Positions 8,945 to 18,748 of a stretch of 64,000 nucleotides of DNA are shown here, piece after piece. Made by a program: the position numbers and the translations under genes. Numbering within the stretch: the stretch's first letter is position 1; each line of letters begins with the position of its first letter. This DNA comes from Candidatus Obscuribacterales bacterium (lineage in GTDB: Bacteria > Cyanobacteriota > Vampirovibrionia > Obscuribacterales > Obscuribacteraceae), in NCBI GenBank assembly GCA_019750335.1, contig JAIEOQ010000008.1:496001-560000 (forward strand), written 5' to 3'. The notes under the pieces are model-generated. The model worked only from the letters and a program-made list of their open reading frames with translations. It ran no database searches and was not told where the DNA came from.

Positions 8945-11092
8945 TCAGAGCTCAGGAACATGCTCTTTGTAAGAAAAGGCCATGCTGAGAGCGCCGGCAG
9001 CCAAAATCAAGACGGATAACTGATTGGAAACCTCTAAGCGAAAGCGTCTTCGTTGCTGGAGAAAGTCTTTCAATGCCTTTCGACATTCTTCAGCCTTCTG
9101 CCGACGCTCCTCAAAAGCTCTTGAAGCTAAAGCAAGATCTTCGCGATTCTTTTCGCATTCACCGTTGTACTTCTCCATTTTGACAAGATGAGCTTCCATG
9201 CCAGCTACCAACTGGACAAAATCACAAGGCGGACACAAACATTCATCAGTCGCAGCCGGCAGCGTCGGTGCTTTGGGCTGAGATGGTCTTTTTCCTGATT
9301 GCACTTTAAGACATTTGTTTTTAGCCACTTCGCGCTGGGCCAAAGCAAAAGCAAAAGAGCGCATCTTAGCCTGCAGTTCAGCAAGTGCGTCGCTTTCACC
9401 ACCGTCCTCAGCCGGTTTAGTAAAAGTTACGCAATGATTTGTCAAAGGAGCGATTTTATGCCGGAGGTCAGCAAGCTTAGCCTCCAACCAAGCTGAAAAT
9501 GAATTACAAACAGTAACCGCTGTCACCACATTCGTAGTCTTTTTCTGACAATCAAGATCGTCTAAAGCCGACATCCCATTCTCGAAAGATTCGACGACCG
9601 CTTTTACGCGCGCCTCTTCTTCTTCAATTGAGCGCACCCTTTCACAAAAAATCTGAGCCGCCGACATTTCAGCTGCCGCCCGTTCTCGAAAGAGTGAGAG
9701 GCAATCGGCAACTTCTTTTTCAGCTGGCTTTTGCGGGCAAGTCATACCAGCATAAGAGAAGTCCAGCAGTTTTTGCCATGGCTCTTGAACAAGTTCAATT
9801 TGCCCATCCAAAGCAAAGCAGGCGTTCACAGCCGCCTGCAGAAGCTCTTTTATACCAGGCAATATTGCTGCCAATTTCGTGTCGTCTGCTTCGCTCGCCT
9901 CGACAGAGGACAACAAAACAGTCTTCAGTGAACCCAGAGCCTGGGATAAATCATTGATGCCCGATTGAAATGTAAAGGAAGCATAACTGCAAACATGCTT
10001 GATTGCCTCAAGCTCAGCGGTTAAAGACTGATGCTCCCGCAAAGGATTAACCAATGCCTCAAACTTATTTTTAGCCTCCCCCACTCTTATTATGGCTGCC
10101 TCGAACTGCTTGATCTCAGTTTCAAATTGCCAGCCGGCTTGTAAGAACTCAAGCTTCTGTCCACGCTTGCGAATGAACATCTCTTCAAAAGAACCGGCAT
10201 CAGCCAACTGCAAAGGAGAATCAACATGCTCTTGAGCTTCTAAGTATCTCTTTTTGCTTCCTGCGCAAGAACTGCCAACTTCAGCCGCCTCGTTCAACAA
10301 TGAAAGCACCAGAACAGCTTGCTCTTTGACTTTGGCTGCCAGATCAACCAACTCCGGCGACTGAGGGGCATCCGGCTCACGATGGGTCTCTTTCATCCCC
10401 TTACGCTGTGACTTAGCTTGAGTCGGCAGAGTCCTGATGTCATCTTCACGCAGATAGTTCGACTGTTTGAGAAGAAGCTCTTCAACGACACGGCGCACAA
10501 CCACCAATCGACGCGGAAGCGTATAAGGGCTAAGGCTGGCAACCGGCTTTACAAGACGCTTCAATTCTTGCCCGCCAGCGGCAGCTTGAGAAATGAGCCG
10601 AGCAAATTCGGGCGGATTCAGAATAAGCACTTGGGCTTCAAGCAATTCTCGCCAACGTTCGCGCCGCAGCAAAACAGCCGACTCGAAGGACTTTATGTCA
10701 GCTGGATTGATGCTAAAACTAGAACTCAATACATTGTAGAGATAGGCTTGAAAGTTACGAACCGCTTTCTTCCAGGGCTCATGGGCTTTGCGTAACGCTT
10801 CCGTTTTAGCAAGCACCACTTGCATTTGCGCTTCTAGCTTGGCGGCAAGAAGCTCAGCCTGTTCTTCAGACATAGCCATAACCGGCGGTTTTGGTGTATA
10901 CCAATTCCGCAGCGGCAATGTTCTTTCTGGCAATTCTTTTTGATCAACAACAGCAGCAGCCGGCGCTGCTGCCACAGCCTGCGCTCGCTTTTTGCGCCGC
11001 GCAAGCTCTTGCTGCTTCCAACGCTTAGTGACAAAGTGCCCGCCAACAGGCACCAGTACAAGCGTAAGCAGCAAAAGAATAATTAAAGCCAT
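8945..11092 (-). CDS. Membrane-anchored coiled-coil protein of unknown function
   Basis: 715 aa. One N-terminal membrane helix (about 2-23, LIILLLLTLVLVPVGGHF) is followed at once by a basic stretch (KRWKQQELARRKK). Most of the rest is charged and helical with coiled-coil character, and a weakly hydrophobic stretch lies near the C-terminus (about 690-705). With basic residues after the helix the bulk is probably cytoplasmic. The start ATG follows GGAGAAGGTT. It lies 128 bases after the VWA gene across a terminator-like hairpin. The context suggests a partner or substrate of the AAA+/VWA machine. Confidence 0.78.
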   Translation of the reverse strand: MALIILLLLTLVLVPVGGHFVTKRWKQQELARRKKRAQAVAAAPAAAVVDQKELPERTLPLRNWYTPKPPVMAMSEEQAELLAAKLEAQMQVVLAKTEALRKAHEPWKKAVRNFQAYLYNVLSSSFSINPADIKSFESAVLLRRERWRELLEAQVLILNPPEFARLISQAAAGGQELKRLVKPVASLSPYTLPRRLVVVRRVVEELLLKQSNYLREDDIRTLPTQAKSQRKGMKETHREPDAPQSPELVDLAAKVKEQAVLVLSLLNEAAEVGSSCAGSKKRYLEAQEHVDSPLQLADAGSFEEMFIRKRGQKLEFLQAGWQFETEIKQFEAAIIRVGEAKNKFEALVNPLREHQSLTAELEAIKHVCSYASFTFQSGINDLSQALGSLKTVLLSSVEASEADDTKLAAILPGIKELLQAAVNACFALDGQIELVQEPWQKLLDFSYAGMTCPQKPAEKEVADCLSLFRERAAAEMSAAQIFCERVRSIEEEEARVKAVVESFENGMSALDDLDCQKKTTNVVTAVTVCNSFSAWLEAKLADLRHKIAPLTNHCVTFTKPAEDGGESDALAELQAKMRSFAFALAQREVAKNKCLKVQSGKRPSQPKAPTLPAATDECLCPPCDFVQLVAGMEAHLVKMEKYNGECEKNREDLALASRAFEERRQKAEECRKALKDFLQQRRRFRLEVSNQLSVLILAAGALSMAFSYKEHVPEL

Positions 11093-11120
11093 AACCTTCT
11101 CCTCAATCAGATGAATGAAG

Positions 11121-11176
11121 AAAAAACCACCGCCGAAAACAGCGTGTCTTGGAAAAACAACGCTGCTTCCGGCGGT
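11121..11176 (-). terminator. Terminator-like hairpin between the VWA gene and the coiled-coil gene
   Basis: Outer arms ACCGCCG/CGGCGGT with an inner AGCGTGTC-type stem. On the minus strand it runs into GGTTTTTTC. It may act as an attenuator that lowers expression of the coiled-coil gene relative to the VWA gene. Confidence 0.65.
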
Positions 11177-11220
11177 TTAGTTAATCCGGCAAACACCTTA
11201 AGGACTAGGTGTTGCCTTGC

Positions 11221-13710
11221 TTACACTGCGGCAATCAAGCTCGATTCAAAGATGCGCCCGAGACTGCCCGCCGCATCCAAAAGCGGCTTAGAATGCAGAT
11301 CAACCACATTCCAGGGCAGAGGAGCATCATGGTTACTATCGACAGCAACCTGGATCACGACGATGCCATCTTGGGTCAGCTGCCAACCGAGCGCATTCAA
11401 AGCACCCCAGCTGCAATCAGCCGGCTGCATGTCCGAAACGATCACAATCGCTCGAACCGAAGCCGGACGAGAGAGCAATGACTGCGAAGCATGCCAAAGA
11501 GCCGCAGCGTCGTTGTTACCGCCAGCGGTTTGCAAACCGGAAGCACGTTCGCCGCCGGCGCTACCGCAATCATAAATCTCGCTTGCGGTGAAGCCCCAGG
11601 TTTGCAGCGAAACTCCTCGCTTGCCGCGAACCGCCGCTTCAAGAGCCAAAGCAATCATTTTGCTGCGCTGGAATTTCTGCCCGCGCGCCAAAAGACTCGT
11701 CGGCTCTGTTTGCGAATCGGAACAATCGATCAGCACGTCGATAGCCAACGACATACGCCGTTTCGGCTTTTCGGCCACAAGCACGTTCACTTCGCCGGCA
11801 AGCACCAACTCAAGCTCGTCAATCAGATCATCGCCTTCCGGACAATAATCTTTTTCAGCCGAAGTAATGCCGATTCTGGTCAAGCTGTCGCTGAGCACTC
11901 GCGCCGCTTCAAGAACTTCGGCAGCCGTACGCTCAACAAAGCCGGCGTCGGCATTCACCGGAATCACGGTCTCGATAGCGCTAAAACCGGTGGTGGTTTT
12001 ATCCACCGGCAAAGTGCAGGCAACATCGTGATCGACCTCTTCGTCGTTAAACATATCGACCAAAAGGAAGCGCTTGATTGCTTTACGATAGACCCAAGTA
12101 AGACCAAGCATCACCACCCAGAACCCTACCATCATCACCAGCTGCCAAAGCATAAGCTTAGTGCTGAAGAAGGCGACGGCATAAACGGTGGCAAGCACCA
12201 TGGCAATCGGCAAAGCGACAATAACCAAACGCAAGCTTGGATTGCGCCAGAGCAAGAAAACAGTGCGCGAGCACCAAGCTCCGAAACCACAAATCAAGCT
12301 GACTAAGCCGGCACGCAAATGAATCATCAAAGCCGATCGCCAGAAGCGATCTTTCGTCTCGCAAATTCCGTCCCAACGATCTAAGACAAACCCGCGAACA
12401 TTTGCCCAGCCTCGACGACAAAGGTTGGTAAAGGACGTCCAAACTCCATCAATCAAAAATTCCCAGGTACACGTAGCGCCGCGGCAAATCGCTTCCCAAC
12501 GAAGAGAGGCAAAAGCACCGATGGCACCGCCGATAATAGCAAGTGGCAAAAGACCGATGCCTGACAGAACAAGTCCGACAAGCAATCCAGCTAAGGCACC
12601 GACTAGAACGCCAAAGCTAAGCTGGAATCCGCCGACATACTGCACGCGGAACGGCAACCAGCCGAAAAGAATCTCTCCCAAACTTCGTCGTGGTAGGCGC
12701 GGAGCACGAGTACCATCGTTTTCGCGACGGGTTCGGTATCGATTGCGCACGGCGACAGCGCCAGCAAGCAAAGCAACAGCGCTGCCGACCGATCCGGTCC
12801 AGAACAAGCCGAGCCAGAAATTGACACCGAAAGAAAGACAGACGACAAGCCAAACCAGAACTGCGGTGAAAAGCGTAATGTACGACCAGCGCGAGCCGAG
12901 CACAACTTGCCACCAACGCGGATCGACCGGATTGAGCGCCAAGATCGGATCTTCGACAGCAGCATCCTCGGCCACTTCGTCGCCCGCGGCTTCGTCCAAA
13001 GGCAGAACCGCTTGAATCGGCTCAACAACCGTCTTTTTCGGCACGGCAACGTCGCGAGCCAAAATCGTCTGCACTTGAAGAGCCAATTGCAGCACTTGGT
13101 CTTTGCTCAACTCTTTCAAGTCGTCAGGGACGTAAGCCAGAGCTTCAGCCACCACCGCATCGACATTGTCGGAGGTAGGCAAGTGGCGGCGCAGATAGTA
13201 AGCGAACTCGTTAACCCGGCGGAAATAAGCAGCACAGCTACCTCCACCGTTAGCGCTGCCGCCGGCAATTTCGGTAATGCCGTCGCTGCGTTGGCGAGTG
13301 GCAGAGCGATAAACGTAACCGGTCAAGCTTTGGAAAAGCGAACCGAGATTGGCATCGCGCGACATAGCACAACGCTCGTCGTGCTCGTCGTTGAGCAACA
13401 AAAACACCGGACGACAATTGGCGTCTTCGGCAGACTTCAGTTGTTCAACGGCCGGGGTGAGCAGGCGTTGAAGTTGAAAGAAAGCGATGGCACGCCAAAT
13501 AGTGCACGCAGTTTCTTCGTTGCGCACTTTGGCTAGAATGCCCGGATCCAAAACCACGCGCAAAGCTTGTCTGGAATCAGCCCCGAAAGCAGTTTGCAAA
13601 TGCGGTCCACCTTTGAGCTCAATGCGAACCGGACGATCGGCATAGCGAGCCAAATCAGCAGCTAAGAGCGTCGTCTGCTCTTTCACAAAGGGAGAGTTTT
13701 TAACGTCCAT
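11221..13710 (-). CDS. Polytopic membrane protein with C-terminal VWA (CobT-like) domain
   Basis: 829 aa from the ATG at 13710, chosen because GAGGA lies 5 bases before it; an ATG 12 bases upstream lacks a ribosome site. The N-terminal part (about 1-250) is soluble and contains LLNDEHDERCAM, similar in feel to the scaffold region of CobT/VWA proteins. About seven to eight membrane helices lie between 275 and 560. The last about 175 residues form a VWA domain: MIDAS motif DCSDS near 662, GGNND near 730, and IVIVSDMQ as the third metal motif. CobT-type and MoxR-associated VWA proteins bind Mg2+ and work with an AAA+ ring, and the gene just upstream encodes one. A VWA domain joined to so many membrane helices with a CobT-like layout is unusual. 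Confidence 0.88.
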   Translation of the reverse strand: MDVKNSPFVKEQTTLLAADLARYADRPVRIELKGGPHLQTAFGADSRQALRVVLDPGILAKVRNEETACTIWRAIAFFQLQRLLTPAVEQLKSAEDANCRPVFLLLNDEHDERCAMSRDANLGSLFQSLTGYVYRSATRQRSDGITEIAGGSANGGGSCAAYFRRVNEFAYYLRRHLPTSDNVDAVVAEALAYVPDDLKELSKDQVLQLALQVQTILARDVAVPKKTVVEPIQAVLPLDEAAGDEVAEDAAVEDPILALNPVDPRWWQVVLGSRWSYITLFTAVLVWLVVCLSFGVNFWLGLFWTGSVGSAVALLAGAVAVRNRYRTRRENDGTRAPRLPRRSLGEILFGWLPFRVQYVGGFQLSFGVLVGALAGLLVGLVLSGIGLLPLAIIGGAIGAFASLRWEAICRGATCTWEFLIDGVWTSFTNLCRRGWANVRGFVLDRWDGICETKDRFWRSALMIHLRAGLVSLICGFGAWCSRTVFLLWRNPSLRLVIVALPIAMVLATVYAVAFFSTKLMLWQLVMMVGFWVVMLGLTWVYRKAIKRFLLVDMFNDEEVDHDVACTLPVDKTTTGFSAIETVIPVNADAGFVERTAAEVLEAARVLSDSLTRIGITSAEKDYCPEGDDLIDELELVLAGEVNVLVAEKPKRRMSLAIDVLIDCSDSQTEPTSLLARGQKFQRSKMIALALEAAVRGKRGVSLQTWGFTASEIYDCGSAGGERASGLQTAGGNNDAAALWHASQSLLSRPASVRAIVIVSDMQPADCSWGALNALGWQLTQDGIVVIQVAVDSNHDAPLPWNVVDLHSKPLLDAAGSLGRIFESSLIAAV

Positions 13711-13770
13711 GAGGTTCCTCATCGGAAGAAGTTAGGCTGGAGAAGCGCCACGACGGCAACTTTCTCAAAG

Positions 13771-14889
13771 TCAGGTCTTTTTAACGATATCTTCGATGTT
13801 CTTACCTTCCAGCGCTTCGCGAATTTTGTTGGCGACACGAGCGCGCTGGGATTTGTCGTTATTCATACGACCAGAAAACTGATTGGCAACAGCGGTGATC
13901 ATGGCTGTTTTGATCTCGATCCCGGCAGCCAAAAACATAGTTACGCTTTCAATCATGCGCGAACAGATGCATTTGGAAAGATGCATCTCGGGGCTGATTT
14001 TGCGCAAAGAAAAAATCACTTTCAGGGCTTTTTCCAGACCCTCACGCGGGCAATCCGGATATTTGCGCAAACAATCCTTGAGCTGGGCATCGTAAGGCAT
14101 GTAGTCGACTTCAAAGACCACCCAGCGGCTGGCGTTGGCGTCGTCTTGGTCTTTGACAGTGAAGCCCGAGCCGACATTGCCCGCCGCCATCCAACGAATA
14201 TTGGAGGGAATATGGATGATTTCCGGCTTCGGCGTTTGCAACTGCCGATCTTCACCTTCAATAACACCCAAAAGAACGTCCCGCGCATCTTCGTCAATAC
14301 GGGTGTATTCGTCGATCATGGTCAAGAAAATTTTGTCCGGATTTTTGATCGCTTCACGGATAATCTTGACCAGAGGCGAATCTTCGAAAACAAATTGCAC
14401 TTGCCCATCGACAATCGTTTGCTGAGTGCGTCCGTACATCTGGCGGTAGCTCTTGATTTGAGCGCCCTGTACCAGACGAAATTCCCAATTCAAACGCTTA
14501 GCCAAAGACCGCGAAATTGTGGTCTTGCCGCAACCTTGGGGACCTTCAAGAAACAAGTTTTTAAAGCGGTTCTGCAAAACCACAGACATCAGCTGGGCCT
14601 GTTCCGGGTCAATCCAGACATTGTCGAAACTGCAGTCAATCTGCTGGGAGACCGGACGCACGATGATGGCACCGTTACGCTCAGAGCGCGGCTTGGTTAT
14701 GCGCACGATTTCGCAAAGCCATCTTTGACCGGCTTGGGGCGCGATAACATCGCTTCCGCCCTGCTCGCACAAAATAATCTTCGGAGAACGTGCGCCGCTT
14801 GCCCGGTTGGACTTAACGCCACCGGAGGAGGGGTTCGCCTCCCAATCAACAATCAGTCTGCTTCCTTGCTCAAATGAAACAGCAGTCAT
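13771..14889 (-). CDS. CobS/MoxR-like AAA+ ATPase
   Basis: 372 aa. Walker A GPQGCGKTT is at about 116-124, Walker B LTMIDEYTRI at 189-198, and sensor 1 asparagine in WMAAGN near 238, followed by a helical lid. This is the CobS/MoxR branch of AAA+ proteins, which remodel or insert cofactors into partners together with a VWA protein. The ATG at 14889 is preferred because AGGAG ends 6 bases before it; the ATG at 14895 abuts the ribosome site. It is the first gene of the minus-strand set, 60 bases before the VWA gene, so the pair is very likely one functional unit. Confidence 0.92.
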   Translation of the reverse strand: MTAVSFEQGSRLIVDWEANPSSGGVKSNRASGARSPKIILCEQGGSDVIAPQAGQRWLCEIVRITKPRSERNGAIIVRPVSQQIDCSFDNVWIDPEQAQLMSVVLQNRFKNLFLEGPQGCGKTTISRSLAKRLNWEFRLVQGAQIKSYRQMYGRTQQTIVDGQVQFVFEDSPLVKIIREAIKNPDKIFLTMIDEYTRIDEDARDVLLGVIEGEDRQLQTPKPEIIHIPSNIRWMAAGNVGSGFTVKDQDDANASRWVVFEVDYMPYDAQLKDCLRKYPDCPREGLEKALKVIFSLRKISPEMHLSKCICSRMIESVTMFLAAGIEIKTAMITAVANQFSGRMNNDKSQRARVANKIREALEGKNIEDIVKKT

Positions 14890-15526
14890 GATCATCTCCT
14901 GTGTTCAGAGACAAAACAATCTGAAATAAGCTGCACTAGATAGTTGAGAAGTTTCTACCGCCTAAAGAACGTGTATTGAAAAAACAGAACAATTTACCGT
15001 AGCTAGTGCGCTTAAACTGCCACAACAAACGTGAAGTTAGGCTTTAATCAGCATTATGCAAAACAGGCGCAAATCAACCAAATATTGACAACATCTTATG
15101 AGCAGGAAACCTCGCGCGATTGCGCTAGTTTCCAAGAGTCCGTATTCAAGGCTTTATTAGCGCTAGCTCACAAAAACGCTTATTAGGCCATTTATGGTGC
15201 TTCTCCCATATGTGATCCAGTTAAGATTCTCTTTTAACTATGCTTCTAGTGCTCTAAGTAGCTAGGTTCTGATCATCCCCCTTATACACATCTCTTTTTC
15301 AAAAAGAACCAGAACATAACTCTTTTCACTAATAAAACCATTGTCCCGCCAGGCGCGTCGCCCGGACGGGTTATCTCTTCGTTCCTTCACTGCAAGCAAA
15401 GGAGAACGCCAAAGTGAAGTAAAAATCGCATTGCATCGATATTTCGTGTGTTGTGTCTGTATTTTGCATTTTCGATTCCATGTTCTGCCCAATGTGCAGA
15501 ACCAACTTGAACTGGAGAAATCCATT
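14890..15526. other. AT-rich divergent intergenic region
   Basis: No supported gene. It lies between the AAA+ ATPase (minus) and the large membrane protein (plus) and must carry both promoters. The plus-strand reading frame stays open back to 15341, but the stretch 15341-15526 has no ribosome site and non-coding-like composition, so I treat it as leader. Confidence 0.5.
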
Positions 15527-17575
15527 ATGTTTTCCACTCTCGGTCTGGTAACCGCGCTCGTTTGCGCCGGCGTCGCCGCCGCCATCGCCGCCTATATGGC
15601 CGCCACGGCCACCCACTACCTCAACTTCGCCGACAGCTCTCCGACTAAAATTGAGCCCGCCTATCGTCCGGTGGTCGTTCGTCGCGCCGCTCTCGTGGCC
15701 GGCATCGTCACCTTCATCGCCACCAAACTGATCGGCTACTACGAAATGCCCGTCACCGTCGGACCTTTCGCCGGCTACGGCTTTCACCTATTAGCCACGC
15801 TACTTCCGGCTTTCGCTTCCGGGTTGGTCTTCAGCGCCGGGCGCGGTCGGAATTGGTTGATCGTCGGAATCACACTGGCAGCGTTGCCGTTCTACAGTGC
15901 CGTGGTCTATCTGATTTACGGCGTTGCCGACTGCGGCATCTACACCTTGCTGCTCCTGCCTTTCTTGGTTGGAATCGGCGTCTACACCTTCTTCGCTTCC
16001 GGCTTCTTGAAGGGTGTTCTGCGGCTGGTCAGCTGCTTGGCTGTCCTGACGCTGCTGGTCTTCTTCGTCGGCAATCCGATTGCTCACAACTTTGCCGTCG
16101 AAAACGCCAAGACGCTGGCTTCATTGCCCAAAATCAATGAGGCTCCGAAAGGCAGCACGATTCCGCCGAGCGATCCTAACCACTTGCTTTTGACCACCGG
16201 CAGCATCGCCCGGTTCAAAGGCGAAACTGCTCTTGCCACCCTCGGTGACAAGGAACACGGTAACCTCTCGAGCAAGTACAAAATCGGTGAGTACGACAAG
16301 CAAGCCGTCGGCGGCAAGCGGTATTGGATCGCACCGTTGACTCTGGCCAACTCCAAGGACCAGTGGAACATCGGCAGTCCGTACAGTCCGGGTTATGTGG
16401 TGGTCGATGCTGAAGATCCGGAAGCTCCGGCTCAAATCAAGCTCGGTTACCACATTCGCCATTTCGAAGACCAAGACTGGGGGCTTTATCTCTCCCGCTT
16501 CCTCTACGAAAGCGGCTTCAGCGGCGGCTACCTGGAAGATCCGAAGTTCGAAGTGAATGATGCCTGGGAACCGTACTGGGTGATTAGCTACCTGAAGCCG
16601 GTGATCGGCAACGTTGAAGGACGAGTGATCGAAAAGACCATTCTCGTCAAAGAAACCGAAGCCGAAGCCCAAATCTCGAGCTATGACCCGAACAATGCGA
16701 AGGAACGTACCGAAAATGCTTGGGTTGATCGGGTGATGAGTTACGGTCTCGTGAAAGAATACATGACCAACTGGGGCATGTATCAAGGCAGCTTCGCCCA
16801 GAATCACTTCTGGCAAGTGTTCTTCAACGTCGATCGGACCGGCACCCTGCAACCGGGCAACATCGACCTCTGCTATACCAAAGCCGAGGAAAATGTTTGG
16901 GTGATTCCGATGACCTCCACCAAACCTGGCTCGCATGGCGTGACCGGCTTGATGGTCTATGAAACTAACCGAAACGAAGCTACCTGGTATCCGGAAATCC
17001 AGGGCTTCAACATCGGTTCGAGCGTGATTCAAACCATGGAAAAAGCGCGCGACAACGTGCGCGGATACCACGTGGAACACGTTCAGTTGATGTCGATCTA
17101 CGGCGAGCTGACTTGGGTAGGCATTTACACTGCTCCCCAAAGCACCGGCTCTTCTTTCGGCGGTGTCGGTTTTCTCCATGCTCATGCTCAGAATCCGTCC
17201 GATGTGGTCTTCGCCGATAAAAAGGCTACGGCACTCCAACGTTACGCGGACCAGCTGGCCAACGGTCATACCGGCGGCGGCAACATTTCGCAAACGGCGG
17301 AGTTGAGCAAAGAGATTTCAGGGAAAGTCATATCGATTGCGGCGCTGCCTTCCAACAGCGGTGCTTCGACCTGGCTCTTCAAGGTGGAAGGTCAGTCTCG
17401 TTCCTTCACGATCACCCGCGATGTCTACAGCGACATCCCGCTAGTCAAGGAAGGTCACGAAGTGAAATTCACCTACATCGACACCCACACACACGACGTA
17501 CCCGTGAACAGCTTCAAGTGCCCGTTCTTCGATAACATCAAGGACACGACACCGGAAGTGCAACCGCAGAAGTAG
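15527..17575 (+). CDS. Large membrane protein with extracytoplasmic domain, unrecognised
   Basis: 682 aa. The start at 15527 is set by GGAGAAATCCATT before the ATG. Five to six membrane helices fill residues 1-190 (for example LVTALVCAGVAAAIAAYMA). They are followed by an about 490-residue soluble domain rich in Trp, Tyr and Gly, which from its position probably faces the outside. No catalytic motif stands out; THTHD near the C-terminus could bind metal. A perfect terminator follows, so the gene is its own unit. It opens the plus-strand array of mostly unknown genes. Confidence 0.82.
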   Translation: MFSTLGLVTALVCAGVAAAIAAYMAATATHYLNFADSSPTKIEPAYRPVVVRRAALVAGIVTFIATKLIGYYEMPVTVGPFAGYGFHLLATLLPAFASGLVFSAGRGRNWLIVGITLAALPFYSAVVYLIYGVADCGIYTLLLLPFLVGIGVYTFFASGFLKGVLRLVSCLAVLTLLVFFVGNPIAHNFAVENAKTLASLPKINEAPKGSTIPPSDPNHLLLTTGSIARFKGETALATLGDKEHGNLSSKYKIGEYDKQAVGGKRYWIAPLTLANSKDQWNIGSPYSPGYVVVDAEDPEAPAQIKLGYHIRHFEDQDWGLYLSRFLYESGFSGGYLEDPKFEVNDAWEPYWVISYLKPVIGNVEGRVIEKTILVKETEAEAQISSYDPNNAKERTENAWVDRVMSYGLVKEYMTNWGMYQGSFAQNHFWQVFFNVDRTGTLQPGNIDLCYTKAEENVWVIPMTSTKPGSHGVTGLMVYETNRNEATWYPEIQGFNIGSSVIQTMEKARDNVRGYHVEHVQLMSIYGELTWVGIYTAPQSTGSSFGGVGFLHAHAQNPSDVVFADKKATALQRYADQLANGHTGGGNISQTAELSKEISGKVISIAALPSNSGASTWLFKVEGQSRSFTITRDVYSDIPLVKEGHEVKFTYIDTHTHDVPVNSFKCPFFDNIKDTTPEVQPQK

Positions 17576-17607
17576 TTCGTTCGGTCCGATTCGCAGTTCG
17601 TTTATAA

Positions 17608-17648
17608 CGAGAGGCTCGGACTCTACATCCGAGCCTCTCGTTTGTTTT
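17608..17648 (+). terminator. Rho-independent terminator after the large membrane protein
   Basis: The 13-bp perfect stem CGAGAGGCTCGGA / TCCGAGCCTCTCG with a 7-base loop is followed by TTTGTTTT. Confidence 0.93.
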
Positions 17649-17682
17649 CTGACTTCAACAACCGCAATTCGAAAGAAAAATC

Positions 17683-17961
17683 ATGACGATTATTTTTGGG
17701 TTGGTAGTTTTGTCGGGCGTAGTCGCGCTCGTTTCGGCAATCATCGGCATATTTGCCTACGAGTGTGGGGATGAACTCGTGACCAACATCTGCGGCGCCA
17801 TCGCCAGCTTCGGCGTTTCAGTGTTTGGAGCACTGCCGGCAGTTGCCACCGGACTTTTGGATTGGCAAGCTTATGTCATTCCGGCTGCTTTCGCTGCCGG
17901 CGGAATCTTCTTTCTCTGCTGCCTCCTGGGCGAGCTCAAGCGTAGAAAGGCCGCTTCATAA
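17683..17961 (+). CDS. Small membrane protein, three helices
   Basis: 92 aa, almost entirely hydrophobic, with three predicted membrane helices (about 3-25, 34-56, 64-83) and a basic end KRRKAAS. GAAAG lies 8 bases before the start. The stop codon is one base away from the next ATG, so the two genes are translationally coupled. Function unknown. Confidence 0.78.
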   Translation: MTIIFGLVVLSGVVALVSAIIGIFAYECGDELVTNICGAIASFGVSVFGALPAVATGLLDWQAYVIPAAFAAGGIFFLCCLLGELKRRKAAS

Positions 17962-17962
17962 G

Positions 17963-18199
17963 ATGGAAAGCCTTCCCACAATCGTCGCCCGACTCAAGGA
18001 CAGCTTTCGCGCTTACTTGAGCTTTGGCACTGTTGCCGCCAGTTTATACGTCTTCCAAGAAGTTGTTTCGCTACCCCTTGTACTGACGTTCCTTGTGCTT
18101 GGCGGCACCGGCGTTTGTACTTTGCTGGCGATGCTCTTTCTTTGGTTCATTCGCTCGGACATCCTGCTTCTGGAAAAGACGTTGAACGAGAAGAACTGA
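17963..18199 (+). CDS. Small membrane protein, two helices
   Basis: 78 aa. The start at 17963 is chosen because it sits one base after the previous stop (TAAGATG), a typical coupling arrangement; the longer upstream frame only overlaps the previous gene. Two membrane helices (about 22-38 and 42-64) and a charged C-terminus. Probably forms a complex with the preceding 92-aa protein. Confidence 0.72.
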   Translation: MESLPTIVARLKDSFRAYLSFGTVAASLYVFQEVVSLPLVLTFLVLGGTGVCTLLAMLFLWFIRSDILLLEKTLNEKN

Positions 18200-18256
18200 A
18201 CTGTTTCTGTTGTTGCTCCACTCACACACTGCTAGTTAACAGAAAGAAAAATACCT

Positions 18257-18685
18257 ATGTTCAAACAAATGCTCCGCCACTCGGCAAAGTTCGGCTTCAT
18301 CATGGCGTTTATCGCCGCGGTCTGCCTTTTCACCGCCTTGTTGGTGGTGCCCGAAGGTCCGAAGGTTCCATTCACAGCCGGCCGCATCCTCATGAACCTG
18401 GCCCGCATTGGGCTTGTGACCGCCGCCGCCTACGCCATCGGCTGGGCCTTCGCCAACTGGACCAGCGGGAACAAGAACAAGCAAGCCATCCGGCTTAAGT
18501 TGCTCTTTTACACCGCTTTATCCATAGCGGTTGGGCTGATAACGCTCACGTTCATCGGGCAGAACATCGGACTGCTCGCAAGAACTCTCAGCCTGATCGC
18601 CGTGCAGAGCATGTTGATGGCAGTGCCGTTCGCCGTGGGCTACTACAAGTTCACCAAGCTGCACCCGCAGCCGGCGGCATCCTAA
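18257..18685 (+). CDS. Four-helix membrane protein, tandem family member 1
   Basis: 142 aa. It starts FKQMLRHSAKFGF, has four membrane helices, a GWAFANWTSGN turn after helix 2, and ends with a VGYYKFTKL motif. The next two genes share the same layout (KQM.WHS.KFG at the start, GW..AK.SW in the middle, GYRKF.KV near the end), so this is a tandem family. AGAAAG lies upstream. No known family recognised. Confidence 0.8.
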   Translation: MFKQMLRHSAKFGFIMAFIAAVCLFTALLVVPEGPKVPFTAGRILMNLARIGLVTAAAYAIGWAFANWTSGNKNKQAIRLKLLFYTALSIAVGLITLTFIGQNIGLLARTLSLIAVQSMLMAVPFAVGYYKFTKLHPQPAAS

Positions 18686-18748
18686 GCAACGCCGCGCAGC
18701 AAAGAGTTTCGATTCAGTCCTATCACTCGTTTCAGAAAGTTCACTGCA

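Noticed and set aside
16121-17293. A 390-codon minus-strand frame in the large membrane protein
   Set aside because: Antisense shadow; the plus-strand gene has a proper start, membrane helices and a terminator.
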